A DNA stretch of 64,000 nt, taken from positions 2,480,001 through 2,544,000 of the forward strand of contig NZ_CP030117.1 in the NCBI RefSeq assembly GCF_001039275.2, in the 5' to 3' direction. The first letter of the stretch is position 1; each line of letters opens with the position of its first letter. The position numbers and the translations under genes were made by a program. The stretch comes from Brevibacillus brevis. GTDB taxonomy: Bacteria; Bacillota; Bacilli; Brevibacillales; Brevibacillaceae. Below the pieces are notes generated by a model. That model was not told where the DNA came from. It made no database searches and saw only the letters and a program-made list of their open reading frames with translations. Of this stretch, positions 16,646 to 26,667 are shown piece by piece.

Positions 16646-17635
16646 ATGGAACGCATTCTTGATGTAAAAGACCTGCATGTATCCTTCCATACGTATGCAG
16701 GTGAAGTAAAAGCAGTCCGCGGTGTGAATTTTCACGTCAACCGCGGAGAGGCTGTAGCAATTGTAGGGGAGTCCGGTTGCGGTAAATCCGTAACCGCTCA
16801 AACCCTCATGAAGCTGATTCCTATGCCTCCAGGTGAAATTAAACAAGGGCAAATTCTCTTCAATGGCGAGGATATCGTCAAGAAGTCGAAAAAACAAATG
16901 GAATCGATCCGCGGTAAAGATATCGGGATGATCTTCCAAGATCCAATGACTTCCTTGAACCCAACAATGACCATCGGTAGCCAAATTACCGAAGGCTTGA
17001 TCAAGCACCAAAACATGTCGAAATCTGCAGCACGTGATCGTGCTATTGAGCTGTTGACCATGGTTGGTATTCCGCAACCAGAGAAACGTGTGGAGCAATA
17101 TCCACACGAGTTCTCTGGCGGTATGCGTCAACGTGCGATGATCGCGATTGCCCTCGCCTGTTCGCCGAAGCTGTTGATCGCGGATGAACCGACGACAGCT
17201 TTGGACGTAACGATTCAGGCGCAAATTTTGGACCTGATGAAAGAATTGCAAAAGAAAACAGGCACATCCATTATCTTGATCACGCATGACCTTGGTGTTG
17301 TTGCTGAGATGTGTGACCGCGTAATCGTTATGTACGCAGGAAAAGTGATCGAGACAGGAACAGTTGACGATATTTTCTACAATCCGCAACATCCTTACAC
17401 CAAAGGCTTGCTCCGCTCGGTACCACGTCTTGACTTGAACCGTGACGAGCCACTGACACCAATTTTTGGTACGCCACCAGACCTTCTTCGTCCACCTGTT
17501 GGCTGTGGATTCACCGCGCGTTGCGAATCTGCGATGCGTGTGTGCCAAGAGATCGATCCTGAGCTGAACGACATCAGTACGACTCAGCGAGCAGCTTGTT
17601 GGCTTCAGCATCCGCTTGCTCAGAACCGTGCGTAG
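16646..17635 (+). CDS. oppD: Oligopeptide ABC transporter ATPase OppD
   Basis: A 329-residue ABC ATPase. Walker A is 'GESGCGKSV', the signature '[11 protein letters not shown]', Walker B '[12 protein letters not shown]' and the switch His lies in '[12 protein letters not shown]'. The C-terminal oligo/dipeptide domain holds cysteines in 'VGCGFTARC', 'MRVCQE' and 'AACWLQ', which in some OppD/DppD proteins bind an iron-sulfur cluster. ATG 16646 follows GGAGGG, 14 bp after oppC. Confidence 0.94.
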   Translation: MERILDVKDLHVSFHTYAGEVKAVRGVNFHVNRGEAVAIVGESGCGKSVTAQTLMKLIPMPPGEIKQGQILFNGEDIVKKSKKQMESIRGKDIGMIFQDPMTSLNPTMTIGSQITEGLIKHQNMSKSAARDRAIELLTMVGIPQPEKRVEQYPHEFSGGMRQRAMIAIALACSPKLLIADEPTTALDVTIQAQILDLMKELQKKTGTSIILITHDLGVVAEMCDRVIVMYAGKVIETGTVDDIFYNPQHPYTKGLLRSVPRLDLNRDEPLTPIFGTPPDLLRPPVGCGFTARCESAMRVCQEIDPELNDISTTQRAACWLQHPLAQNRA

Positions 17636-17649
17636 AAGGAGGGATATCA

Positions 17650-18609
17650 GTGGATAAACGTGAAAATTTGATTGAAGTACGTAATCTGAAAAAGTTCTTT
17701 TCGATTGGCGATAATACTCTGAAAGCTGTGAATGATATCTCGTTTGAGATCAAACGTGGAGAAACATTGGGCGTAGTAGGAGAGTCAGGCTGTGGAAAGT
17801 CCACTGCAGGTCGTACCATCTTGAGACTGTATGATGCGACTGAAGGGGACGTCCTGTTTGAAGGCAAAAGCATCATGGATTTGAACCCGCAGGAAATGAA
17901 GGCGATGCGCCGCAACATGCAAATGATTTTCCAAGACCCTTACGCATCCTTGAATCCGCGTATGACAGTCGGGGATATCATTGGCGAGGCGCTGGATATT
18001 CATGGCCTGGCGACTGGTCAGAAGCGCAAAGAGCGCATCCAGGAGCTGCTTTCCTTGGTGAGCTTGAATCCTGAGCATATGAACCGCTTCCCACACGAGT
18101 TTTCAGGCGGTCAGCGCCAACGTATCGGAATTGCCCGTGCACTGGCGGTAGAGCCAAAATTCATCGTGTGTGACGAGCCGATCTCTGCTTTGGACGTATC
18201 CGTACAAGCACAGGTTGTAAACTTGCTCGAACAGCTACAAGAAAAAATGGGCTTGACCTACATGTTCATTGCCCATGACCTGTCCATGGTAAAATACATT
18301 TCCGACCGTGTAGCGGTTATGTACCTGGGTAAAATGGTTGAGCTAGCAGAAAGTGATGCTTTGTATGAAAAGCCGCTCCATCCGTATACGCAAGCGCTGT
18401 TGTCTGCGATTCCGATTCCAGACCCAGAAGTTGAGCGTAACCGTGAGCGCATTGTATTGCAAGGAGATGTACCTAGCCCAATGAACCCACCAAGCGGTTG
18501 CCATTTCCGTACCCGTTGCCCGAAAGCAATGCCGGAATGTGCTGCATCCGTACCTGTGTGGAAAGAAGTAGAGCCAGGACATTTCGCAGCTTGTCATTTG
18601 TATAACTAA
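17650..18609 (+). CDS. oppF: Oligopeptide ABC transporter ATPase OppF
   Basis: A 319-residue ABC ATPase partner of OppD. Walker A 'GESGCGKST', signature '[15 protein letters not shown]', Walker B '[12 protein letters not shown]', switch '[10 protein letters not shown]', and a C-terminal segment with '[15 protein letters not shown]'. The reading frame extends upstream into oppD, but GTG 17650 has AAGGAGGGAT at the right distance and gives a normal OppF length. It is the last gene of the operon, followed by a long hairpin. Confidence 0.93.
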   Translation: MDKRENLIEVRNLKKFFSIGDNTLKAVNDISFEIKRGETLGVVGESGCGKSTAGRTILRLYDATEGDVLFEGKSIMDLNPQEMKAMRRNMQMIFQDPYASLNPRMTVGDIIGEALDIHGLATGQKRKERIQELLSLVSLNPEHMNRFPHEFSGGQRQRIGIARALAVEPKFIVCDEPISALDVSVQAQVVNLLEQLQEKMGLTYMFIAHDLSMVKYISDRVAVMYLGKMVELAESDALYEKPLHPYTQALLSAIPIPDPEVERNRERIVLQGDVPSPMNPPSGCHFRTRCPKAMPECAASVPVWKEVEPGHFAACHLYN

Positions 18610-18624
18610 ATCAATTACAAATAG

Positions 18625-18665
18625 CGAGTTCCGAGGCTACTCGTGCAGCCCGGAACTCGTTTCCC
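18625..18665 (+). terminator. Terminator of the opp operon
   Basis: CGAGTTCCG (18625-18633) pairs with CGGAACTCG (18651-18659). An inner GGCT/AGCC pair extends the stem, and TTTCCCTT follows. Confidence 0.7.
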
Positions 18666-18683
18666 TTCATAAGGGAGGTTTTA

Positions 18684-18725
18684 CCTCTGAAAAAAGTGGG
18701 TATTGTACCCAGAGGCAGTTTTTTT
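18684..18725 (+). terminator. Second stem-loop with T run, upstream of the chemoreceptor
   Basis: CCTCTG (18684-18689) pairs with CAGAGG (18710-18715), followed by a T run from 18718. A competing hairpin GGGTA/TACCC (18698-18710) overlaps it. It may be a backup terminator for opp or a leader element of the chemoreceptor gene. Confidence 0.5.
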
Positions 18726-18789
18726 CAGGGGTATTTTTTCGGAGTTCTTGCACTGGAAAATGGTAGCAGTGATAAAGGGGGCAAGTAGC

Positions 18790-20862
18790 ATGAGTAAATT
18801 TTTGTCGCCACGATGGAAAAAGAAGGAGGGAATTTCGAATCTCATAAAAAAAGTGAACCTGACTAGCCAAGTAGTAACGGAAAAGCTAAAAGGCTCTCTT
18901 GCTACAAAGATGATTGTGTTTGGTCTAATTCTTGTACTTATTATTATCGGTTCTTTGCAATACATAGCCCTTTCCTTCTCGAAATCAACATTGTTTAGCA
19001 TAACCTCTAATCAAGCGAAAATGCTGGCTGACCAGCATGCGAATAGTATGGAAGATGACTTACAAGCGATTGTGAACTCCACCAAATCGGCAGCAACCAA
19101 ACGTGTGATGATGACAGATCTGCAGCCGCTTATCATGGAGCAGTTTACTCTATTGCGCCAGGCGCATAAAGAAGTGTCCAGAATCTATTTGATCGACACG
19201 GCTTCCGGGAAATCCCTGTATTCCTTGACTGGGACAAATGAGATTGATTTCAAGCAAAAGCAATACTTCCAAAGAGCGTTAACCACGAAATCCTTGGTCG
19301 TTTCTGATGAAGAAATCGTTGAAGGCAGCAACAAGAGTTTTCTTTATATTGCGACACCCATAGGGGAAAAGGCCGATGATACGAGCCGGTTGTTCGTTGT
19401 TGGCTTTACAATTGACCAAATGATTCAAAAGATTCCTGAGATCTCTTTCATGGAGAATGGCTACGCATTTGTCGTTCGCCAAGATGGTTTGGTTGTGGCC
19501 CATCAAAATCCGAATAACAACAACAAGCTCGTGCTGGCTGGTGACAAAGATTATGAAGAGATGCTTGCTCTGATGCAGCATGAGACAAGCAACAGCTTGC
19601 TGTACTCGGATCATGGAATTGATTCATTTGCAGCTTTTGCACCGATCCCAATGTTGAAATGGAATGTCGTTTTGTCCACGGGAACGGACGAGGTATACGG
19701 TGAAGTAGACGGAATGTGGCTGTACTTCGTGCTCTTCAGCTTGCCGATCATCGGGCTCTCGGTTTGGGCGATCTGGTGGTTTGCGAATCGGATTCGACTG
19801 TCTCTGTTCGCGATAGCACGGGATATGGATCAAATCGGTGCCGGACATTTTAATATCAACGTAAAAGTAAACGGCAATGACGAGCTGGCTATGGTTGGCC
19901 GCAAAATGAATGACATGGCGGCTGAACTCCGCAAGCTGATTGCCCTTGTACAGGGACAAGCTACACAACTGAACGTAGCGACAGATGAGCTGACTCTATT
20001 TGCGCAAGAAAACAAAGGAGCCATTAACGTCATTACGGATAATATCTCTACGATTGCCCAACGCGTCTCTACGCAGACGAATGAAGTGCAAGCGACGGCC
20101 AACACCGTCTCGGAGATATCGGAAGGCGTTGAACAGGTGGCTGTGGCTGCCGAATCTACATCGGTTGCCACTACCCGTACGTTTGAGAGAGCGCAAGGCG
20201 GAATGGAGTTAGTGGAAAACGTAATTAATACGGTGAGACGTGCTACTGGTGAGGTAGAACGTACTGCTGGGCAGATGCACAATCTTCGTGAGCGGGCTCG
20301 TGAAATTACGAGCATCGTTGAAATGATTACGAGTATTGCTTCGCAAACGAATTTGTTGGCGTTGAATGCTGCCATTGAGGCTGCTCGCGCTGGAGATGCT
20401 GGACGAGGCTTCTCGGTAGTTGCCAGCGAGGTTCGCAAGCTCGCAGAGGAAAGCAGCTCCTTCTCTGAGCGTATCGCTGCCATTGCCCATTCGATCAATG
20501 ATGAGGCAATGGATATGAGCAAGCATATGGACGAGATCGTTACCATGGTGAGTGGAGGCTTGCAGTCCGTAGAGTCTGTGGGAACTGCTTTCCAAAATAT
20601 CGTGGCAGAGATTCAAGCGGCTGCAGAGCAGAGCGAATCGATGACGGCGACATCGGAAGAGATGGCGGCAGGTAATCAGGTTGTGACGAACTCCATGCAA
20701 CGTCTTGCCACCATGTCGGATGAAATTAGTGATTCCATCTCAGGTGTGGTAGAGACAGTGGATGAACAATTGAATTCGATTGCACGCATTAATGAAAACG
20801 TAGAGCAATTGAAAAAAATGGCGGACGAGCTAACGCAAAATGTGAGCCGATTCGTCATTTAA
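18790..20862 (+). CDS. Methyl-accepting chemotaxis protein with extracellular double-Cache-type sensor
   Basis: A 690-residue transmembrane receptor: basic N-terminus, helix 1 (residues about 40-62), an extracellular sensor of about 250 residues ('[16 protein letters not shown]', '[18 protein letters not shown]') of dCache type, helix 2 ('[21 protein letters not shown]'-type region), HAMP, and a cytoplasmic signalling domain. The signalling hairpin tip reads '[20 protein letters not shown]'. ATG 18790 has AAAGGGGG upstream. The frame is open to 18703, but the earlier codons overlap the stem-loop. Being next to the opp operon, it may sense peptides or amino acids; the ligand is not shown by the sequence. 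Confidence 0.9.
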   Translation: MSKFLSPRWKKKEGISNLIKKVNLTSQVVTEKLKGSLATKMIVFGLILVLIIIGSLQYIALSFSKSTLFSITSNQAKMLADQHANSMEDDLQAIVNSTKSAATKRVMMTDLQPLIMEQFTLLRQAHKEVSRIYLIDTASGKSLYSLTGTNEIDFKQKQYFQRALTTKSLVVSDEEIVEGSNKSFLYIATPIGEKADDTSRLFVVGFTIDQMIQKIPEISFMENGYAFVVRQDGLVVAHQNPNNNNKLVLAGDKDYEEMLALMQHETSNSLLYSDHGIDSFAAFAPIPMLKWNVVLSTGTDEVYGEVDGMWLYFVLFSLPIIGLSVWAIWWFANRIRLSLFAIARDMDQIGAGHFNINVKVNGNDELAMVGRKMNDMAAELRKLIALVQGQATQLNVATDELTLFAQENKGAINVITDNISTIAQRVSTQTNEVQATANTVSEISEGVEQVAVAAESTSVATTRTFERAQGGMELVENVINTVRRATGEVERTAGQMHNLRERAREITSIVEMITSIASQTNLLALNAAIEAARAGDAGRGFSVVASEVRKLAEESSSFSERIAAIAHSINDEAMDMSKHMDEIVTMVSGGLQSVESVGTAFQNIVAEIQAAAEQSESMTATSEEMAAGNQVVTNSMQRLATMSDEISDSISGVVETVDEQLNSIARINENVEQLKKMADELTQNVSRFVI

Positions 20863-20869
20863 GAAAGTG

Positions 20870-20901
20870 TCCCTTCTGCTAGTAGCGGAAGGGATTTTTT
20901 T
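20870..20901 (+). terminator. Terminator after the chemoreceptor gene
   Basis: TCCCTT (20870-20875) pairs with AAGGGA (20889-20894), with an inner GCT/AGC pair, followed by TTTTTTT. Confidence 0.8.
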
Positions 20902-20948
20902 GTGAACCCGGATGTGCTTTCCAGAAGATAATCTCGCCGTTTTTGTGT

Positions 20949-20978
20949 GAATATTTTCCTTTCATGATGGTGAGAATA
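20949..20978 (+). promoter_or_regulatory. Forespore (sigma-F/sigma-G type) promoter of dacF
   Basis: GAATA (20949-20953), a 15-nt spacer and GGTGAGAATA (20969-20978). The -10 matches the sigma-F pattern GGHRAARHTR with one mismatch. B. subtilis dacF is transcribed by forespore sigma factors and reads on into spoIIA. Confidence 0.65.
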
Positions 20979-21006
20979 AAACCATGAATGGAGGGAAGAG
21001 ACTGCT

Positions 21007-22191
21007 ATGAAACGGAATGGATACCTCGCTCTATGCTTCGTTATGTGCTTAACCATCTTTTCTCCGATGGCGATTGCCAAAGAAAAGGCTGGACAGCAAA
21101 AGGGTGATAATCATTTTGCCCCACAAGCTTCATCCGCAGTGATGATTGAAGCGGATACGGGAACAGTCTTGTATGAAAAGAACGCCAATGAAAAAATGCC
21201 ACCCGCCAGTATCACCAAAGTAATGACCATGCTTTTGATCATGGAAGCGGTGGAACGGGGAGAGCTTAAGCTTACCGATAAGGTTCGAACAAGTGAAAGA
21301 GCAGCATCGATGGGCGGGTCGCAAATTTTTCTACAGCCCGGTGAAGAAATGACGGTAGAGGACATGATGAAAGGGATTGCGATTGCTTCTGGGAATGATG
21401 CCTCTGTAGCGATGGCTGAGCACTTGGCTGGGACAGAAGAGAGTTTTGTCGCGCGAATGAATGAACGCGCACAGCAGCTCGGCATGAAAAATACGCATTT
21501 TGTAAACTCCAATGGGCTTCCTGCCGCGAATCACTACTCTTCGGCAGCGGATATTGCAATCATGTCACGAGAGCTCTTAAAGCATGAAGGCATCACGAAG
21601 TTCACTGGTACGTACCAAGACTATTTGCGAAAAGATACAGAGAGCCCCTTCTGGCTTGTGAATACGAACAAGCTGGTGCGTTTTTATGAAGGGGTGGACG
21701 GTTTGAAAACAGGGTACACAGGCGAAGCAAAATACTGTTTAACAGCGACTGCCAAACGCGACAACATGCGCGTCATTGCAGTCGTCATGGGTGAGCCTGA
21801 TGTGAAAACCCGCAACAATGAAGTATCGACCATGTTCAATTACGCATTCACGCACTTCCAGGTGACGCCGATGTACAAAAAGGGGGAAGCTGTTCGTGCA
21901 CTTGTTGTGGATAAAGGTCAGAAAGCGCAGATCAATGCGGTTACACCACATGCGGTTAGCCTGTTGATGAAAAAAGGAGAATCAGCCGATACCTTCCAAA
22001 AGGAAATTGTCATCAATGAGGCGGTTCACGCTCCTATAGCAAAGAACCAAGTAATCGGCCACATTTTCATCCGCACGAAAGATGGCAAAGAAGTAAATCG
22101 AATCGATCTGATCCCAGAAGATCAGGTAGATAAAGCCAACATGTGGGAGATTCTTAAGCGAACCACCAAGAGCATTTTGATTAGCTACTGA
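21007..22191 (+). CDS. dacF: Sporulation D-alanyl-D-alanine carboxypeptidase DacF
   Basis: A 394-residue penicillin-binding protein of the S11 family. It has a signal peptide (cleavage after about residue 24, 'SPMAIA') and the three catalytic motifs: 'SITK' (Ser68, Lys71), 'SGN' in 'IASGNDASVAMAEHL' and 'KTG' in 'VDGLKTGYTGEA'. It trims the terminal D-Ala of spore peptidoglycan stem peptides. ATG follows GGAGGGAAG. Its place directly before spoIIAA identifies it as DacF rather than DacA or DacB. Confidence 0.92.
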   Translation: MKRNGYLALCFVMCLTIFSPMAIAKEKAGQQKGDNHFAPQASSAVMIEADTGTVLYEKNANEKMPPASITKVMTMLLIMEAVERGELKLTDKVRTSERAASMGGSQIFLQPGEEMTVEDMMKGIAIASGNDASVAMAEHLAGTEESFVARMNERAQQLGMKNTHFVNSNGLPAANHYSSAADIAIMSRELLKHEGITKFTGTYQDYLRKDTESPFWLVNTNKLVRFYEGVDGLKTGYTGEAKYCLTATAKRDNMRVIAVVMGEPDVKTRNNEVSTMFNYAFTHFQVTPMYKKGEAVRALVVDKGQKAQINAVTPHAVSLLMKKGESADTFQKEIVINEAVHAPIAKNQVIGHIFIRTKDGKEVNRIDLIPEDQVDKANMWEILKRTTKSILISY

Positions 22192-22212
22192 CAGACAGCA
22201 TGAGCGCGAAAA

Positions 22213-22260
22213 GAATCGAGTTGCCCCGAATGGAATGGCGCGGCTGCTCGATTTTTTTGT
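22213..22260 (+). terminator. Stem-loop after dacF
   Basis: ATCGAG pairs with CTCGAT across a GC-rich inner region and is followed by TTTTTTT. Some transcripts probably pass it into spoIIA. Confidence 0.6.
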
Positions 22261-22275
22261 TCTTTTGTCGGCTGG

Positions 22276-22303
22276 CAGGAATTGGTTTCGCCGAGGAAGA
22301 AAG
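22276..22303 (+). promoter_or_regulatory. Sigma-H promoter of the spoIIA operon
   Basis: GCAGGAATT (22276-22284) fits RNAGGAWWW exactly. A 12-nt spacer precedes GAAGAAA (22297-22303), one mismatch from RNNGAAT. It lies 36 bp before the spoIIAA start, where sigma-H acts in B. subtilis. Confidence 0.75.
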
Positions 22304-22338
22304 AGAGTTTCTATCAAGGGAGAAGGAGTGGGTCAGCT

Positions 22339-22689
22339 ATGAGTTTACGAGTTGCGATGGAGACACGGCAGGACGTGCTGGTGATCCGTTTGCAGGGTGA
22401 GCTGGATCATCATACGGCAGAGGAGTTACGCAAGAAGGCGGATGATCTTTTGCGTACCTCTACTATACGCCATATTGTGCTGAGTCTGGCTGATTTGACG
22501 TTTATGGACAGCTCTGGTATCGGAGTTATTTTGGGAAGATACAAGCAGATTTCTGCCCGATCTGGAGATATGTACGTCTGCTCGATCAACCCTACAATCT
22601 ATCGAATATTTGAGATGTCCGGGTTATTCAAGGTAATCAAGTTTCGCGAAAACGAAGCGGATGCTTTGCATGTTCTGGGGGTGGCGTAA
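22339..22689 (+). CDS. spoIIAA: Anti-sigma-F factor antagonist
   Basis: A 116-residue STAS-domain protein. Dephosphorylated SpoIIAA binds SpoIIAB and frees sigma-F in the forespore. The regulatory phosphorylation site is in '[19 protein letters not shown]' (Ser58), and the characteristic '[12 protein letters not shown]' precedes it. ATG 22339 is chosen over the longer frame from 22282 because of AGAAGGAGTG upstream and normal length. Its stop overlaps the spoIIAB start. Confidence 0.95.
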   Translation: MSLRVAMETRQDVLVIRLQGELDHHTAEELRKKADDLLRTSTIRHIVLSLADLTFMDSSGIGVILGRYKQISARSGDMYVCSINPTIYRIFEMSGLFKVIKFRENEADALHVLGVA

Positions 22690-23138
22690 TGATGGTACAG
22701 CGTAACTTTATGTCAGTGTCGTTTGCAGCATTGAGCCAAAATGAAGCATTCGCACGTGTAGCAGTCGCAGCCTTCATTTCCCAACTCGATATTACGATGG
22801 ACGAGCTGGAAGAAATTAAAACCGTTATATCCGAAGCTGTTACGAATGCCATTATTCATGGTTATGACGAAAATCCAGAGGGTGTGGTACAAATCTCTGT
22901 GCGAATTCAAGAGGACAGCGTTGATCTGATTGTGGAAGACAATGGACGAGGAATTGAGGATGTGGAGCAGGCCATGCAGCCACTCTATACGACGAAGCCG
23001 GAGCTTGAACGCTCTGGAATGGGCTTTACGATAATGGAGAATTTCATGGATTCTTTGGAAGTGGCAACGGTTGTGGGTAAGGGAACAACTGTGCGCCTCA
23101 CCAAACGCCTGGCGTTTGCCAAAGCCTTGCAAAATTAG
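22689..23138 (+). CDS. spoIIAB: Anti-sigma-F factor / serine kinase
   Basis: A 149-residue GHKL-fold protein that holds sigma-F inactive and phosphorylates SpoIIAA. The ATP-binding boxes are clear: N box '[16 protein letters not shown]', G1 '[10 protein letters not shown]' and G2 '[15 protein letters not shown]'. ATG 22689 shares bases with the spoIIAA stop; ATG 22692 is equally possible. The strict coupling keeps the partner stoichiometry. Confidence 0.95.
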   Translation: MMVQRNFMSVSFAALSQNEAFARVAVAAFISQLDITMDELEEIKTVISEAVTNAIIHGYDENPEGVVQISVRIQEDSVDLIVEDNGRGIEDVEQAMQPLYTTKPELERSGMGFTIMENFMDSLEVATVVGKGTTVRLTKRLAFAKALQN

Positions 23139-23149
23139 GGGTAGTGCCA

Positions 23150-23905
23150 ATGGGTGCCGATATCAAAAACGCGAGTCAACCATTTCTGACCAATGACCAA
23201 GTAAAAGAGCTAATCGCCAAAAGCCAAGCTGGAGACACTGAGGCACGAGAGCTTTTAGTCAACAGCAATATTCGACTGGTCTGGTCTGTCGTCCAGCGCT
23301 TTATCAACCGTGGATACGAAGCGGATGATTTGTTTCAGATCGGTTGTATTGGCCTTTTGAAAGCCGTAGACAAGTTTGATCTCTCCTATGATGTTCGATT
23401 CTCAACCTATGCTGTGCCGATGATTATTGGAGAAATTCAACGCTTCTTACGCGATGACGGTACAGTCAAGGTAAGTCGATCACTCAAAGAAACAGCCAAT
23501 AAGGTACGACGAACAAAGGATGAGCTGTACAAGCAATTCGGTCGCGCACCCACGATTGCTGAGGTTGCGGACGCGGTGGGGATTACGCCAGAAGAAGTCG
23601 TGTTTGCACAAGAAGCGAATCGGGCACCTTCTTCCATCCATGAAACGGTTTTTGAAAATGACGGGGACCCCATTACGTTGATCGATCAGATTGCGGATGA
23701 AGGGGTCAACAAATGGTTTGAAAAAATTGCCCTCAAGGATGCGATCAGTCGATTGAGCGAGCGAGAGCAGCTCATTGTCTACCTGCGCTACTACAAGGAT
23801 CAGACACAGTCGGAAGTAGCGGAAAGGCTGGGAATCTCGCAAGTACAGGTATCGCGCCTCGAGAAGCGCATTTTGCAAACGATCAAAGACCAAATTGAGC
23901 ATTAA
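23150..23905 (+). CDS. sigF: RNA polymerase sigma-F factor
   Basis: A 251-residue sigma-70-family factor controlling early forespore genes. Region 2 shows 'NIRLVWSVVQRF' and 'ADDLFQIGCIGLLKAVDKFD' with 'FSTYAVPMIIGEIQRFLRDD'. Region 4 ends in 'SQVQVSRLEKRIL'. A GTG at 23144 would add two residues, but ATG 23150 has AGGGG at 8 nt. The third gene of the spoIIA operon, followed by a terminator. Confidence 0.95.
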   Translation: MGADIKNASQPFLTNDQVKELIAKSQAGDTEARELLVNSNIRLVWSVVQRFINRGYEADDLFQIGCIGLLKAVDKFDLSYDVRFSTYAVPMIIGEIQRFLRDDGTVKVSRSLKETANKVRRTKDELYKQFGRAPTIAEVADAVGITPEEVVFAQEANRAPSSIHETVFENDGDPITLIDQIADEGVNKWFEKIALKDAISRLSEREQLIVYLRYYKDQTQSEVAERLGISQVQVSRLEKRILQTIKDQIEH

Positions 23906-23912
23906 CTGATAC

Positions 23913-23949
23913 AAACACTCCGGTCACTACGTGGCTGGGGTGTTTTGTT
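23913..23949 (+). terminator. Terminator of the spoIIA operon
   Basis: AAACACTCC (23913-23921) pairs with GGGGTGTTT, with an inner GTCAC/GTGGC helix and a T-rich tail. Confidence 0.8.
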
Positions 23950-23964
23950 CATTTCCGTTTATTT

Positions 23965-23993
23965 GCATGGGTTTTGTGGCTCGGCACATACTA
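23965..23993 (+). promoter_or_regulatory. Sigma-G promoter of the spoVA operon
   Basis: GCATG (23965-23969), a 17-nt spacer and CATACTA (23987-23993) match the sigma-G pattern GHATR-N18-CATWMTA almost exactly. spoVA is the classic sigma-G operon. Confidence 0.8.
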
Positions 23994-24030
23994 GCGAATA
24001 ATCAGGTATGTGATGGAAGGGGAAGGTACC

Positions 24031-24645
24031 ATGAAAGACGCGTTGTTTCTGCGCCTGAGAAAGCGATTGGCCGTAAAGCCACAAGCCATGATTACGCTTG
24101 GGGACATTTGCCAGCTTTACTGGGATGGAGAGCGCGAGGAAGCGTTAAAGCGGATGCCCATTTACCAGACAACGCCAACGGATGGCAATTTGATCATTAT
24201 CGATATTATGCAGGTGATTAAAAGGCTGCGTTCTGTCTATCCCGACGTGGAATTGGACGTCCAGGGTGCACCCCAAATTATTGTGGAGGTACTCAATCCA
24301 CGAAAGAAAGCGAACCCGATTTTGGTGGCGATGGTGTGGCTTCTGCTGTTCATTGGCTCAGGCTTGGCGATCATGAATTTCCACACCGATGTCAGTATGA
24401 TGCAGGTTCACGAGCGAATCTACTATTTGATTACAGGTGAAAAAAGCCATCAGCCTTTGTGGATGCAAATTCCTTACTCCATCGGGATCGGCTTGGGGAT
24501 GATTCTGTTTTTCAATCATATCTTCCAGAAAAAAATCAACGAAGAACCTAGTCCGTTAGAAGTTGAATTGTTTATGTATCAGCAAAGCCTTGATCAATAC
24601 TACATACAAAATGAAAACAAGGAAAACCAACGGACGAAGAAATGA
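24031..24645 (+). CDS. spoVAA: Stage V sporulation protein AA
   Basis: A 204-residue membrane protein with a soluble N-terminal half ('KDALFLRLRKRLAVKPQAMITLGD') and two helices ('PILVAMVWLLLFIGSGLAI', 'SIGIGLGMILFFNHI'). It is part of the SpoVA channel that moves dipicolinate into the spore and out at germination. ATG 24031 follows AAGGGGAAGG; an in-frame ATG at 24010 is less well placed. It overlaps spoVAB by 4 bp. Confidence 0.92.
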   Translation: MKDALFLRLRKRLAVKPQAMITLGDICQLYWDGEREEALKRMPIYQTTPTDGNLIIIDIMQVIKRLRSVYPDVELDVQGAPQIIVEVLNPRKKANPILVAMVWLLLFIGSGLAIMNFHTDVSMMQVHERIYYLITGEKSHQPLWMQIPYSIGIGLGMILFFNHIFQKKINEEPSPLEVELFMYQQSLDQYYIQNENKENQRTKK

Positions 24646-25061
24646 GCGTCATCCAGTGCTTGTTGCTTATGTTGATCGGACTAGGTGGAGGTCTTGCAGT
24701 AGGGAGCGGGTTGGTCGCGTTTATTACCGTTCTGGACATCATTCCGAGGTTGACACAATTAACGAATGCTCATCGATATATCCGCTCGCTGGAATGGGCC
24801 TTGGTGGCAGGAGCGCTTTTTTTTACGTTCATTGATTTTTTTCACTGGGGTGCTCATTTGCCCGTTATCGTTTCTTCGATTTACGGGATATTTGCTGGGA
24901 TATTTGTGGGAACACTCGCCGCAGGCTTAACTGAGGTACTGAATGTCTTCCCGATATTAGCGAAGCGAATCCACATGGATGGCAGTCTTCTCTTTCTATT
25001 GATGGCAGTGGTGTTGGGAAAAGTGACGGGTTCCTTACTGCAATGGCTGCTCCATCTGTGA
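24642..25061 (+). CDS. spoVAB: Stage V sporulation protein AB
   Basis: A 139-residue protein with about four transmembrane helices, beginning 'CLLLMLIGLGGGLAVGSGLVAF'. The ATGA overlap with spoVAA shows translational coupling. A subunit of the dipicolinate channel in the spore inner membrane. The name rests on operon position and fold; no catalytic motif is expected. Confidence 0.92.
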   Translation: MSVIQCLLLMLIGLGGGLAVGSGLVAFITVLDIIPRLTQLTNAHRYIRSLEWALVAGALFFTFIDFFHWGAHLPVIVSSIYGIFAGIFVGTLAAGLTEVLNVFPILAKRIHMDGSLLFLLMAVVLGKVTGSLLQWLLHL

Positions 25062-25142
25062 AATGGTAAATACCACTATTCATAGGCATCTTTAGAAAAA
25101 GGAAGGATATAGGAAGAAAGCTTACAAAGGGAGTGAAAGGGC

Positions 25143-25628
25143 ATGGCAACCAAAACAAAATCCAAAAACCCCGGATCGATGCATATGACCAAGCAACTGT
25201 ATCAACAGCAGGCTTCCAAGTTCCAGCCCAAACGAAATGTTCTGCTTAACTCGTTTCGTGCTTTCTGGGTAGGAGGGACCATATGTTTGTTGGGTCAGGC
25301 CATTCAAAATATGTATATTACCTTTTTCGGATTTACGGAGAAAACGGCAAGCAATCCAACCGTTGCGACGCTTATCTTTCTATCCGTTTTGCTGACAGGG
25401 TTAGGTGTGTATGACAATATCGGGCAGTATGCCGGAGCAGGATCAGCCGTGCCTGTTACAGGCTTTGCCAACTCGATCGCTTCTGCTGCTATCGAACATC
25501 GGAGCGAAGGGTATGTTCTCGGTGTTGGGGGAAATATGTTTAAGCTTGCTGGCTCGGTCATTGTATTTGGGGTTGTTGCTGCTTTCATTGCGGGAATTTT
25601 AAAGAGCCTGATCAACATGTTTTTCTAA
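25143..25628 (+). CDS. spoVAC: Stage V sporulation protein AC
   Basis: A 161-residue membrane protein, one of the most conserved SpoVA parts. B. subtilis SpoVAC behaves as a mechanosensitive channel releasing dipicolinate. Visible features: a basic N-terminus, 'FRAFWVGGTICLLGQAIQNMY', and the signature 'TGLGVYDNIGQYAGAGSAVPVTGFANSI' region shared with SpoVAE. ATG follows AAAGGGAGTG. Confidence 0.94.
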   Translation: MATKTKSKNPGSMHMTKQLYQQQASKFQPKRNVLLNSFRAFWVGGTICLLGQAIQNMYITFFGFTEKTASNPTVATLIFLSVLLTGLGVYDNIGQYAGAGSAVPVTGFANSIASAAIEHRSEGYVLGVGGNMFKLAGSVIVFGVVAAFIAGILKSLINMFF

Positions 25629-25641
25629 GGGAGGGCTGTCG

Positions 25642-26667
25642 GTGTCAAACAATCAACCAGTGAAACGAGTCAATCGGCAAACCTGGCACTTCGATCAAAA
25701 TGTGCGCTTGCAAAGCTCGGCAGTTGCTGTGGGACCAAAAGAAGGAGAAGGGCCGCTGGCACACTTGTTTGATAAGATCCACGACGATATGTATGCAGGC
25801 CAACAGACGTGGGAAGACGCCGAACGCCAGTTAATGGAGGATGCAGTCAACACCTTGCTGCAAAAGGCGGGGATCACGGGCAAGGATGTGGATATCATTC
25901 TCGCCGGTGACCTGTTGAATCAGAACATCACCACCAACTTTGCAGCAGAAAAGGTGGCGATTCCCCTTTTGGGCATGTACGGCGCTTGTTCTACCTCGAT
26001 GCTGACACTAGCAAATGCGGCGGCTTTGGTAAACGCAGGCTATGCGAACAGGGCGATTGCTGCTTGTAGTAGCCACAATGCCACAGCGGAAAGGCAGTAT
26101 CGTTATCCCACGGAATATGGAGGCCAGAAGCCGCCAAGCGCCCAGTGGACAGTCACAGGAGCCGGTGCGGGATTGGTCGGGATAGGGGGAAATGGTCCGC
26201 GCATTACGTATGCGACGATGGGAAAAGTAGTGGATATGGGGATAAAAGACCCGTTTGACATGGGGACGGCCATGGCGCCAGCGGCTGCTTCTACGATCCA
26301 GACTCATTTTCAAGATACGGGGCGCTCCCCACAATCCTATGATTTGATCGTGACTGGTGATCTGGCAGCTGTCGGGTTTCCGATTCTAAAGGAGCTCATG
26401 TTGACAGAAGGATACGACATGGATCAAGTCTACAATGATTGCGGAATGATGATTTACTCCCCCGATCAGGATGTATTTGCAGGCGGGAGCGGTTGTGCCA
26501 GCAGTGCAGTGGTCACGTATAGCTACATTTTGGATCAACTTAACCGTGGGTTACTGAAAAACGTGTTGGTCTGCGCCACGGGAGCCCTCTTAAGCCCGGT
26601 GAGCTATCAGCAGGGCAATTCGATACCATGCATCGCCCATGCGGTTGCACTTGAAGGAGGAAAATGA
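25642..26667 (+). CDS. spoVAD: Stage V sporulation protein AD
   Basis: A 341-residue thiolase-fold protein that binds dipicolinate at the outer face of the spore inner membrane. Seen: '[22 protein letters not shown]', '[15 protein letters not shown]' (thiolase-like Cys region) and '[15 protein letters not shown]'. GTG 25642 follows AAGGGAGGG. Overlaps the next gene by 4 bp. Confidence 0.95.
   Translation: MSNNQPVKRVNRQTWHFDQNVRLQSSAVAVGPKEGEGPLAHLFDKIHDDMYAGQQTWEDAERQLMEDAVNTLLQKAGITGKDVDIILAGDLLNQNITTNFAAEKVAIPLLGMYGACSTSMLTLANAAALVNAGYANRAIAACSSHNATAERQYRYPTEYGGQKPPSAQWTVTGAGAGLVGIGGNGPRITYATMGKVVDMGIKDPFDMGTAMAPAAASTIQTHFQDTGRSPQSYDLIVTGDLAAVGFPILKELMLTEGYDMDQVYNDCGMMIYSPDQDVFAGGSGCASSAVVTYSYILDQLNRGLLKNVLVCATGALLSPVSYQQGNSIPCIAHAVALEGGK

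Noticed and set aside
16520-17611. Minus-strand frame of 363 codons across oppC-oppD
   Set aside because: Shadow of the two transporter genes; no RBS and no known protein pattern.
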